37,080 nucleotides of DNA from Solirubrobacteraceae bacterium (GTDB taxonomy: Bacteria > Actinomycetota > Thermoleophilia > Solirubrobacterales > Solirubrobacteraceae): contig JAGIBJ010000071.1 of NCBI GenBank assembly GCA_017744415.1, positions 1 to 37,080 on the forward strand, written 5' to 3'. This document shows, one piece after another, positions 30,689 through 37,080 of the stretch. Numbering within the stretch: the stretch's first letter is position 1; each line of letters begins with the position of its first letter. Below the pieces are notes generated by a model. The model made no database searches, was not told the DNA's origin, and was given only the letters and a program-made list of their open reading frames with translations. The translations under genes were made by a program, and so were the position numbers.

Positions 30689-32386
30689 TCAGCCGGCAGC
30701 GGCGGTGCCTGCAGCTCGGGCCTGCTCGATGGCGAGGAGCTCGTGCACCTGGCGGATCGCGATCGAGCCCTCGCCGACAGCGGAGGCGACGCGGTTCGGC
30801 GACCCGTGACGCACGTCTCCCGCCGCGAACACGCCCGGCATGCTGGTCTCGAGCGCGAGCGGCTGGCGCTGGAGCGGCCATCCGTCGCCGAGTTCGAGGT
30901 CGAGGCCGGTGCGCAGAAAACCGCCGGAGTTCCGAGCCAGGTCGGCCGGGAGCCAGTCGGTGTTCGGGAGCGCGCCGATCATCACGAAGGCGGCGTCGGC
31001 GTCGACGGTCTCGTCCTCGCCCGTCGTGCGGTCGCGGAGCACGAGCTGCTGCAGGCGGCCGGTGCCGGCCGCGTCGACGGCCTCGCAGCTGGTGCGCACC
31101 GTGATCCGTGGGTGGCCCTCGATCTGCTCGACGAGGTAGTGCGACATGCCCTTGGCGATCGAGTCGGCGCGGATCACGATCGTCACGCTGCGCGCGTAGT
31201 CGGCGAGGTGCATCGCGGCCTGCCCGGCCGAGTTCGCGCCGCCGAGCACGAACACGTCGGCGCCGAGCATCCCGGGCGCCTCTGAGCCGGTGCCGCCGTA
31301 GAACACGCCGGCGCCGACGAAGCCCTCGAGCGCGTCGTTGCCGATGCGGCGGTAGGTGGCGCCGCTCGCGACGACGACGGCGCGGGCGCGCACTTCCACG
31401 TCGCTGGAGAGCGCGACGCAGAGCTCGTCGCCCTCGCGCCGGATGCCGGTCGCATCGTGCATCAGTGCGAACTTCGCGCCAAACACCCACGCCTGCTCGA
31501 ACGCGCGCTGCGCGAGCACCTGCCCGCTCAGGCCGCGCGGGAAGCCGAGGTAGTTGCGGATCAGCGAGCTCGAGGTGGCCTGGCCGCCGATGCCGCCCTG
31601 GTCGACGACGAGCGTGCGCAGGCCCTCCGAGGCGCCGTACACGGCGGCGGAGAGGCCGGCGGGGCCGCATCCGACGATGACGAGATCGAAGTCGCTGTGC
31701 TCCGGGTCGACCGTCGCGCCGACCGCCTTCGCGAGGTCGAGGTTCTCCGGGTTGGCCATCGCCTGGCCGTTGGGGAAAACGACGAGCGGTAGCGGAGCCT
31801 CCTCCTCGCCGGCGCCTGCGATGAGCGCCTTGCCCTCGTCGGTGTCGGCCAGCACGAACGCGTGCGGCACGGCGCAGCCGTCGAGGATGTGGCGCAGCTC
31901 GAACGCCCGCCCCGACCACGATTCGCCGACGACGTGCACGGTGTGCGGGGCGACGCGCCGGGCGGTGGCCCACTCGAGCAGGAACGTCGAGACGGCCTGG
32001 TGGAAGAGTTCGTCGGGCGAGGTGGTCGGCCGGATCACGTAGTACTCGACCTGCCGGTGCGCCATCGCCTTGAAGATCGCCTCGCCGGTGGCGGTGTCGC
32101 CCCAGCTGCGCCACTCGATCACGAGGCCGCGCTGGGCCTGCGGGTAGAGCAGCCGCACGGTCGCGAGGAACTCTCCGCCGGTCATGTCGCACACGTCGAG
32201 CGACGCGAGCACCAGGGCCACGTCTTCGCCAGCGCCGGCGAGCTCCTGGAGCTTCGCCGTGGCCGACGCCGCAGAGCCCGCGATCAGGATCCGGTAGCTG
32301 TTCGCGTAGCGGTCGCTGAGCTCGCGCTCGATCACGGCGAGCGATTCGGGGTCTTCGTCGACGGCGAGAAGGACGGGCTTCGGCAC
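30689..32386 (-). CDS. Fused response regulator/thioredoxin-reductase-like flavoprotein
   Basis: The 565-residue product has three parts. Residues 1-135 form a receiver-like domain: the acidic pocket is there (VDEDPE), but the phospho-acceptor Asp is replaced by Ser in VLASLDVCDMTG and the usual Lys-Pro reads RP. A small thioredoxin-fold-like domain follows (about 140-225; VHVVGESWSGRAFELRHIL). Residues 225-550 resemble thioredoxin reductase, with FAD site VGCGPAGLSAAVY, NADPH site GGANSAGQAAMHL and AAGDVRHGS. The redox CxxC is missing; that region reads GVFYGGTGSEA. This three-part layout is known in actinobacteria but poorly understood. GTG 32386 is 7 nt behind TACAGT. Confidence 0.85.
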   Translation of the reverse strand: MPKPVLLAVDEDPESLAVIERELSDRYANSYRILIAGSAASATAKLQELAGAGEDVALVLASLDVCDMTGGEFLATVRLLYPQAQRGLVIEWRSWGDTATGEAIFKAMAHRQVEYYVIRPTTSPDELFHQAVSTFLLEWATARRVAPHTVHVVGESWSGRAFELRHILDGCAVPHAFVLADTDEGKALIAGAGEEEAPLPLVVFPNGQAMANPENLDLAKAVGATVDPEHSDFDLVIVGCGPAGLSAAVYGASEGLRTLVVDQGGIGGQATSSSLIRNYLGFPRGLSGQVLAQRAFEQAWVFGAKFALMHDATGIRREGDELCVALSSDVEVRARAVVVASGATYRRIGNDALEGFVGAGVFYGGTGSEAPGMLGADVFVLGGANSAGQAAMHLADYARSVTIVIRADSIAKGMSHYLVEQIEGHPRITVRTSCEAVDAAGTGRLQQLVLRDRTTGEDETVDADAAFVMIGALPNTDWLPADLARNSGGFLRTGLDLELGDGWPLQRQPLALETSMPGVFAAGDVRHGSPNRVASAVGEGSIAIRQVHELLAIEQARAAGTAAAG

Positions 32387-32393
32387 GGTGCGC

Positions 32394-32399
32394 ACTGTA
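32394..32399 (-). promoter_or_regulatory. -10 box of the fused flavoprotein gene (leaderless)
   Basis: TACAGT on the minus strand with exactly 7 nt to GTG 32386; this decides between GTG 32386 and the GTG at 32395. Confidence 0.55.
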
Positions 32400-32525
32400 A
32401 TCCGTCAGGGCCAGCGTTCCCAGGGGGAATGGGGCGAAAGGGTGACGCCAATCGCGTGCGAGTGGCCTGGGTGGGTGAGCCCTGGCATGCGTCCGCGTCG
32501 GTAAAGCGCAAGGCGACCGCTGATC

Positions 32526-32531
32526 TAGGAT
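32526..32531 (+). promoter_or_regulatory. -10 box of the gene at 32538 (leaderless)
   Basis: TAGGAT with 6 nt to GTG 32538. Confidence 0.5.
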
Positions 32532-32537
32532 CGCTGC

Positions 32538-33311
32538 GTGGCTGACCTCCCGCAGATCCCCGGCTCCTCAGGCCCGCCGCAGATCCCGGGTGGCTCCGAC
32601 TACTCGGCGCGCTCCGCGGGGCGGCGTCAGCCGGAGCAGGTGACGATGCCGTCGCTCGCCGACGGCCAGACGCCCATCGCCTGGGGCGATGCGGCGCCGA
32701 AGCCGAAGCGCAAGCAGGGGCGCAGGCGCCGCGGCAAGTTCCGCATGGTGCACCTTGCGATCGCGGCGATCATCGCCCTGATCGGGCTCGCCCGCAGCTC
32801 GTCCGAGGTGAAGACGCCCAAGATCAACCTGCCCGAGATCAACGTTCCCGACGCGCCGCAGATCGGCAACACCGATGCGACGGGCGGCTCCGACGCAACG
32901 GTCGTTCCGGCCGCCACGGTCTACCGCGCCGGTCCTGGAGCCGTCGAAGCGTCGCCGAGCACGATCATCGAGCTCGGTATGCGCAACGGCAAGATCCGCT
33001 GGGTTGCGGCCCGTGGCTTTCCGATCGAGTGCAGCAGCGGACGCAAGTCGTCCGGCCTGATCCTCTACACCGACGAGGGCAAGGCCAGCGGGTCGGGTGG
33101 AAGGCTCCGCTACGCCGACAAGGGCGGAGAGATCCTCGTGCGCTACCGGCCCGACAGCCGCCGCGGCACGTTCAACTACGACCGGCGAGGTGCGGACGAG
33201 CGCTGCACCGGTTCGGTGGACTTCCGCGCGACGCGAGCGTCCGGGCCTGCGCTCGCGCAGGCCCTGCTCGACGCTGATCGCCGCGCAGCCGAGGCCTTTG
33301 GCGGCGACTAG
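32538..33311 (+). CDS. Single-pass membrane protein of unknown function
   Basis: The 257-residue product has a proline- and glycine-rich N-terminus with a repeated QIPG, then a basic stretch (KPKRKQGRRRRGKF), one hydrophobic helix (MVHLAIAAIIALIGLA, about residues 70-86), a linker with INLPEINVPDAP, and a globular C-terminal domain of about 135 residues. That domain has two cysteines (IECSSG and ERCTGS) that could bond outside the cell. The basic side suggests that the N-terminus is inside. No enzyme motif is visible and I do not recognise a family. It ends 4 bp before the convergent YetF-like gene. Confidence 0.6.
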   Translation: MADLPQIPGSSGPPQIPGGSDYSARSAGRRQPEQVTMPSLADGQTPIAWGDAAPKPKRKQGRRRRGKFRMVHLAIAAIIALIGLARSSSEVKTPKINLPEINVPDAPQIGNTDATGGSDATVVPAATVYRAGPGAVEASPSTIIELGMRNGKIRWVAARGFPIECSSGRKSSGLILYTDEGKASGSGGRLRYADKGGEILVRYRPDSRRGTFNYDRRGADERCTGSVDFRATRASGPALAQALLDADRRAAEAFGGD

Positions 33312-33315
33312 CGGC

Positions 33316-33753
33316 TCAGCGCTCGACGAACGAGATCCGCCCGCTCGTCTCGAGCACGGCCAGGCGCACGTCGGCGAGATCGCCGATCTGCTGGAGCCGT
33401 GCTTCGGCGGCGAGATCCTCGGGCGTGATGCGCTCGCGGCGCAGATTGCGCTCGATCACCTCGCCGTCGTGCACGAGCACGAGCGGTTCGCCGTCCATCG
33501 CGGGGCGCAGCCCCGGGACTCGGAAGCTCAGGTAGCTCGCGCCGACGGTGAGCAGCGTGAAGGTGAAGATCACGAGCATCGCGCCCGTCACCGAGGTGTC
33601 GCCCTGCGTGACGCCCTGCTGCACCATGTCGCCGACCACGATCAGCAGGATCAGGTCGATCGGCTGCATCGTCGAGAGCTCTCGGCGGCCGGCGACGCGC
33701 GTGATGATCCAGATCAGGACGAAGACGACGGTGGCACGGAGGATCAGATCCAC
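33316..33753 (-). CDS. YetF-like (DUF421) membrane protein
   Basis: The 145-residue protein has three hydrophobic helices followed by a cytoplasmic alpha/beta domain, the YetF/DUF421 layout. ITRVAGRRELSTMQPIDLILLIVVGDM is a typical DUF421 segment, and the C-terminal GEPLVLVHDGEVIERNLRRERITPEDL carries the family's conserved loop. In spore formers some relatives occur in germination or sporulation settings, but there is no general function. Start GTG 33753 is preceded by a good ribosome site (AGGAG), in contrast to the leaderless first genes. It begins 10 bp after the upstream gene's stop, so they form an operon. Confidence 0.8.
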   Translation of the reverse strand: MDLILRATVVFVLIWIITRVAGRRELSTMQPIDLILLIVVGDMVQQGVTQGDTSVTGAMLVIFTFTLLTVGASYLSFRVPGLRPAMDGEPLVLVHDGEVIERNLRRERITPEDLAAEARLQQIGDLADVRLAVLETSGRISFVER

Positions 33754-33763
33754 GGCAGGCTCC

Positions 33764-34288
33764 TCATGGCATCACGCGGACGGAGCGCGGGATCGTGATC
33801 GGGTCGAGCCCGTCGCCCTCGACGCGGACGGACAGGTCCTCGCGGCCGACCGTGGTCGGGTTCACCTGGAGCTGCAGGCGGACGTCGAGCACGTCGCCGG
33901 CGTCAAGCGTGGGGTAGGCGTAGACGAGATGGCCGTCGCGTGTGGACTCCGAGGTTGGCGTCGGCGTGAGGCTGTTGAGCTGCATGCCGTCGATGAAGCC
34001 CGATCCGAGCACGACGACGGGCGCGACGATGCGCTCGCGCGCCTGGATCCTGATGTGGGCTGGCCAGTAGAGGCCACCCCGCAGCGACTGCGGCACGCGC
34101 ACCTCGGCGGCCGCGCTGGTGTTGGCGGCGCGCGACGTGTGCTCGACCTGCCCGAACACGCCCGCGAGCCCGGCGGCGACGACGGCCAGCATCGCCGTGA
34201 GCGCGGCACGGCGGATCCACGGCTGCCAGCTGCGTCCCGCGAGATCCTTCGTCCGCTCGAGATCGAGATCGACGGTGGGCGATGCCAT
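33764..34288 (-). CDS. Membrane-anchored extracytoplasmic protein, partner of the YetF-like gene
   Basis: The 174-residue product has an N-terminal cytoplasmic stretch (VDLDLERTKDLAGRSWQP), one hydrophobic helix (AALTAMLAVVAAGLAGVFG) and an outside domain made of strands: LRGGLYWPAHIRIQARERI, VVVLGSGFIDGMQLN, DVLDVRLQLQVNPTTVG and ITIPRSVRV. I do not recognise a named family. Its operon with the YetF-like gene suggests a membrane complex, which is an inference. ATG 34288 is the best start; no matching -10 box is seen. It lies 122 bp downstream of purF on the same strand. Confidence 0.65.
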   Translation of the reverse strand: MASPTVDLDLERTKDLAGRSWQPWIRRAALTAMLAVVAAGLAGVFGQVEHTSRAANTSAAAEVRVPQSLRGGLYWPAHIRIQARERIVAPVVVLGSGFIDGMQLNSLTPTPTSESTRDGHLVYAYPTLDAGDVLDVRLQLQVNPTTVGREDLSVRVEGDGLDPITIPRSVRVMP

Positions 34289-34410
34289 CGCCGCGGGATT
34301 CGCCGGGCGCGCGGTCAGCCCTGCCGACGCTGACGCTTCTCACGCACCATCGGGACTCGTGCGTCGCTGCGCCTCAACGCACCGCCGGGAGCCCGGGAAC
34401 CGCTTCGCGC

Positions 34411-35895
34411 CTAACGCACCATCGGCAGCGCGTTCTCGAACGCGAACTTGCCGTCGCCCACTTCGCCGAGCGGGTATTCGCCGCTGAAGCAGGCATCGCA
34501 GTGGGCGCCGCGATCGCCGCGGATCGCCTCGTAGACGCCGTCGAGCGAGAGGTAGGCGAGCGAGTCGCACTCGAGCTCGGCCGCGATCTCGTCGACGGTG
34601 CGCTCGTGGGCGACCATCTCGTCGCGGGTGCTCATGTCGATGCCGTAGTGGCAGGGGTTCTTGATCGGCGGCGCCGTGATGCGCATGTGCACCTCGAGCG
34701 CGCCGGCACCCTTGAGCATGCGGACGATCTGCCGGGTGGTGTTGCCGCGCACGATCGAGTCGTCGACGACCACGATCTTCTTCCCGGCGACGATCTCCGG
34801 AAGCGGATTGAACTTGAGCCGCAGGCCGTGCTTGCGCAGCTCCTGGCTCGGCTGGATGAACGTGCGGGCGACGTAGCGGTTCTTCACCAGGCCGTCGTCG
34901 GTCGGCAGGCCGGCGGCGCGAGCGAAGCCTCGGGCCGCGGGGGCGCCGGAGTCGGGTACGGGGATCACGAGGTCGGCGCCGATCGCCGGGCTCTCGCGAG
35001 CGAGGATCTCGCCCATGCGGCCGCGGGCAGCCTGCACGGTGTGGCCGCCCATGATCGAGTCGGGCCGGGCGAAATAGATGTGCTCGAACACGCAGAACGC
35101 CTTGCGCTCGCTCTCCACCACCTGGCGGGAGGTGAGGCCGCGCTCGTCGAGCGTGACGAGCTCGCCGGGCTCGACCTCGCGCACCATCTCGGCGCCGATG
35201 ATGTCGAGGGCGCAGCTTTCGCTCGCGAGGCAGTAGCGCGTGCCGATGCGGCCGACCACGAGTGGCCGCAGTCCGGCCGGATCGCGGAAGCCGCAGATCT
35301 GGTCCTTCGTCATCACCACCGTCGCGAACGCGCCCTGCAGCTCCGGAAGGATCTCGGCGATCGCATCTTCGACCGAGCCGGCGTCGCTCGTCGAGATCAT
35401 CGCGGCCATCACCTCGCTGTCGGAGGTGGAGCGGAACTTCACGCCCTCCTCCGTCATCTGGCGGTGCAGCGACACGGCGTTGATGAGGTTGCCGTTGTGC
35501 GCGAGGGCGATCTCGCGTCGGTCGGAGCGGTAGATCGGCTGGGCGTTCTCCCAGGCGTTGCTGCCGGTGGTGGAGTAGCGCACGTGGCCGACGGCCAGAT
35601 CGCCGGGCAGGGCCTGGAGCTTCTGCTCGTTGAACACCTGGCTGACGAGCCCGAGCTCGCGCAGCGTGAGGATGTGGCCGCCGAGATCGCACGTGGCGAT
35701 GCCTGCCGACTCCTGGCCGCGGTGCTGCAGCGCGTAAAGCGCGAAGTACGAGAGTTTGGCGACCTCGTGCTCGGCGTCGGGCGCGTAGATGCCGAACACC
35801 CCACACTCGTCGCGCGGGCCATCACGGTCGTCGAGAACCGGCGCCGTGGCCGGTGGGGGACCGGGCACGGGAGCCAGGGAGGCGGGGTCGCTCAC
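34411..35895 (-). CDS. purF: Amidophosphoribosyltransferase
   Basis: PurF makes phosphoribosylamine from PRPP and glutamine, the first purine step. The 494-residue protein has a 30-residue lead before the catalytic Cys31 (ECGVFGIYAP), so the lead is probably removed. The PRPP site is VVVDDSIVRGNTTRQIV. Cysteines in ESCALDII, NPCHYGIDM and HCDACFSGEYP match the four 4Fe-4S ligands of the Bacillus-type enzyme, so a cluster is expected. GTG 35895 is chosen because TACTCT lies 6 nt upstream; longer starts add an unlike tail. It is divergent from the VOC gene at 35943 with only 47 bp between. Confidence 0.95.
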   Translation of the reverse strand: MSDPASLAPVPGPPPATAPVLDDRDGPRDECGVFGIYAPDAEHEVAKLSYFALYALQHRGQESAGIATCDLGGHILTLRELGLVSQVFNEQKLQALPGDLAVGHVRYSTTGSNAWENAQPIYRSDRREIALAHNGNLINAVSLHRQMTEEGVKFRSTSDSEVMAAMISTSDAGSVEDAIAEILPELQGAFATVVMTKDQICGFRDPAGLRPLVVGRIGTRYCLASESCALDIIGAEMVREVEPGELVTLDERGLTSRQVVESERKAFCVFEHIYFARPDSIMGGHTVQAARGRMGEILARESPAIGADLVIPVPDSGAPAARGFARAAGLPTDDGLVKNRYVARTFIQPSQELRKHGLRLKFNPLPEIVAGKKIVVVDDSIVRGNTTRQIVRMLKGAGALEVHMRITAPPIKNPCHYGIDMSTRDEMVAHERTVDEIAAELECDSLAYLSLDGVYEAIRGDRGAHCDACFSGEYPLGEVGDGKFAFENALPMVR

Positions 35896-35901
35896 AACCG
35901 A

Positions 35902-35907
35902 AGAGTA
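35902..35907 (-). promoter_or_regulatory. -10 box of purF (leaderless)
   Basis: TACTCT on the minus strand with 6 nt to GTG 35895. Confidence 0.5.
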
Positions 35908-35929
35908 GCGGTCAGACCGCACCCGCCGA

Positions 35930-35935
35930 TAGCGT
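35930..35935 (+). promoter_or_regulatory. -10 box of the VOC gene at 35943 (leaderless)
   Basis: TAGCGT with 7 nt to GTG 35943. The purF box lies only 22 bp away on the other strand, so the two promoters overlap. Confidence 0.55.
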
Positions 35936-35942
35936 CCGCACT

Positions 35943-36692
35943 GTGACCATGCCCGCGCCGCCACTGAGCGTGCCGCTCGTTTGGGCGGAGCTCATCACCG
36001 CCGACCTCGCACGTGCAGCGGATTTCTATGGTGCGGTGCTCCAGTGGAAGGCCCCGGCACAGCCGGGAGTCACGGATCTCACCGTGTTCCTCGATTCGGC
36101 GCGCGTGGCCGGGCCGATCTGCGGGATCCGCCCCCGTACCCCCACCGATCCGCGCCCGATCGGCCTCGAGGGAGTTGGCGCGCCGCCAGACCGGTGGAGC
36201 GTCCGCCTCGCCCCGCCGCGGCCGCCGCTCCCGGTCGATCCCGGCGGCGACCAGCTGCTGCGCCCGCGCATGCCAGGCCCTCGGTTCGGCCGCTGGTCGG
36301 TGCCGCGGTCGCTCTGCTTCGCCGAGCTGCGCACGCCGGATCTCGAGGGTGCGCGTACGTGGCTCGAGCGCCGCCTCGACGCCGACCTGCGCGAGGCGCC
36401 CGATCCGGCCGGCGGCCCGCCGGTGCTGCTGCTCCACAGCGCCTTCGATCCGCACACCGTGGTCGCATCCGTCGTCGAGGAGCCGGATCCCGCGCAAGCG
36501 GGCTGGCAGGTGGCGGTGCAGGTGCCCGATCTCGGGTCGCTCGGCCCGGTGGTGGTCGAGCGTGGCGGACGGCTCGAGGATCGTCCGGTACCCGTTGGGT
36601 TCGCGGCCAGCGCCGCAGCGACCCTCCACGATCCCGGCGGCGCGCGGGTGATCCTCATCGAGCACGGCCCGCTCCACGGTCGCCGCGGCTAG
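35943..36692 (+). CDS. Two-domain VOC-family protein
   Basis: The 249-residue product holds two VOC modules in tandem: VWAELITADLARAADFYGAVLQWK in the first half and SLCFAELRTPDLEGARTWLERRLDA in the second, the latter ending with TLHDPGGARVILIEH. Two-module VOC proteins often bind metal and act on small reactive or aromatic compounds. The middle linker (RTPTDPRPIGLEGVGAPP) is unusually proline-rich. No specific substrate can be given. GTG 35943 is set by the TAGCGT box 7 nt upstream. Confidence 0.75.
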   Translation: MTMPAPPLSVPLVWAELITADLARAADFYGAVLQWKAPAQPGVTDLTVFLDSARVAGPICGIRPRTPTDPRPIGLEGVGAPPDRWSVRLAPPRPPLPVDPGGDQLLRPRMPGPRFGRWSVPRSLCFAELRTPDLEGARTWLERRLDADLREAPDPAGGPPVLLLHSAFDPHTVVASVVEEPDPAQAGWQVAVQVPDLGSLGPVVVERGGRLEDRPVPVGFAASAAATLHDPGGARVILIEHGPLHGRRG

Positions 36693-36771
36693 GCCGGCTG
36701 AGGCGGGATCGCTGGAGAATGGCCGTCAGCGCCTGCGGCCACCTGTCGCTAGCGACCGTCGGGGGACGTCA

Positions 36772-36802
36772 AGGCTGAGGGTCTTCGTTGGTCCCTCAGC
36801 CT
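36772..36802 (+). terminator. Terminator hairpin downstream of the VOC gene
   Basis: AGGCTGAGGG (36772-36781) and CCCTCAGCCT (36793-36802) form a perfect 10-bp stem with an 11-nt loop, 80 bp past the VOC stop. Confidence 0.6.
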
Positions 36803-36950
36803 GCGGGCCCTCGGCTCAGGGCGTGCGGCCGCCCGCCCAGACACACCTCGCCAGCCGGCTCGGGCCGTCCTGCGCCCTCGCCGCAGACGATCACCACCTC
36901 ACGTTCGTGTTTGTGCGGGCCGTGGCACCAGCGACTCGTGTCGGCGACGC

Positions 36951-37080
36951 GGGCGACGGATCGGCCCTGCTGGCCCCGATGTGTCGCCGGCTTGTTTGAC
37001 GGGCGACGGATCGGCCCTGCTGGCCCCGATGTGTCGCCGGCTTGTTTGACGGGCGACGGATTGCCCCTGGCGGCCCCGAT
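36951..37080. repeat. 50-bp tandem repeat, at least 2.6 copies
   Basis: The units at 36951-37000 and 37001-37050 are identical; a third, diverged and incomplete, occupies 37051-37080 and is cut by the window edge. Each unit begins GGGCGACGGATCGG and can form a stem with its later CCGATGTGTCGCC. Copies touch with no spacer, so this is a minisatellite-like array, not CRISPR. Confidence 0.9.

Larger units (their letters stand above)
36693..37080. other. Gene-free window end with terminator and tandem repeats
   Basis: No gene is seen in these 388 bases. They contain a perfect 12-bp palindrome at 36745-36756 (GTCGCTAGCGAC), a terminator hairpin at 36772-36802, and a 50-bp tandem repeat that runs off the window at 37080. 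Confidence 0.6.

Noticed and set aside
36951-37080. CRISPR array
   Set aside because: The units are contiguous, with no unique spacers and no cas genes.

Overview
The window is about 37 kb of very GC-rich (roughly 70%) bacterial chromosome. Protein families and gene style point to Actinomycetota, probably the Thermoleophilia/Solirubrobacterales side. Indicators are a fused response-regulator/thioredoxin-reductase, an F420-dependent-reductase-like protein, rhomboid and YetF proteins of actinobacterial type, GTG/TTG starts, and -10 boxes of the TANNNT type placed directly in front of start codons. The taxonomic call is an inference. I see no rRNA, tRNA, CRISPR array, prophage or transposase.

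Layout. 1-1059: a membrane diguanylate cyclase whose 5' end is cut by the window edge. 1060-2288: a gene-poor stretch with two tiny paralogous genes (37 and 49 residues), many hairpins and a doubled hairpin repeat. 2289-3668: dihydrolipoamide dehydrogenase (minus strand). 3726-7327: thiamine thiazole and phosphate-synthase genes. These are a ThiE fused to a four-helix membrane domain (minus), then thiO, thiS and thiG (plus). 7448-9292: an NTF2-like protein, a plastocyanin-like protein and an endonuclease/phosphatase-family protein. 9409-12902: argF, a DUF8129-like helical protein, a DoxX-like membrane protein, and an RNA uracil methyltransferase without its usual iron-sulfur cysteines. 13229-17569: a secreted protein, an SRPBCC protein, an F420-reductase-like protein, a MYG1-family protein and UppP. 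17631-20137: an Orn/Lys/Arg-decarboxylase-family enzyme coupled to an EamA transporter. 20279-24654: a secreted collagen-like protein, a secreted M1 aminopeptidase and a rhomboid-like membrane protein. 24730-30633: purT, a TetR regulator, a VOC protein, an EamA transporter, purH and purN. 30689-36692: the fused response-regulator/thioredoxin-reductase, an anchored protein, YetF and its partner, purF and a two-domain VOC protein. The window ends inside a 50-bp tandem repeat.

How the genes work together. Two pathways are represented. For thiamine, ThiO makes the glycine imine, ThiS carries sulfur, ThiG forms the thiazole, and ThiE joins thiazole and pyrimidine. For purines, PurF performs the first step, both PurN and PurT can formylate GAR, and PurH performs the last two steps. 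The purine genes are scattered rather than in one operon.

Most distinctive points. (1) The paired micro-genes at 1360 and 1834, whose peptides match while their codons differ at third positions. (2) A near-uniform -10 box followed by 6-8 nt and then the start codon in about 18 genes, predicting that most transcripts are leaderless. (3) Several unrelated hairpin elements, each present as a tandem pair. (4) The ThiE-membrane fusion. (5) TACTGC iterons at 21-bp spacing upstream of the collagen-like gene.
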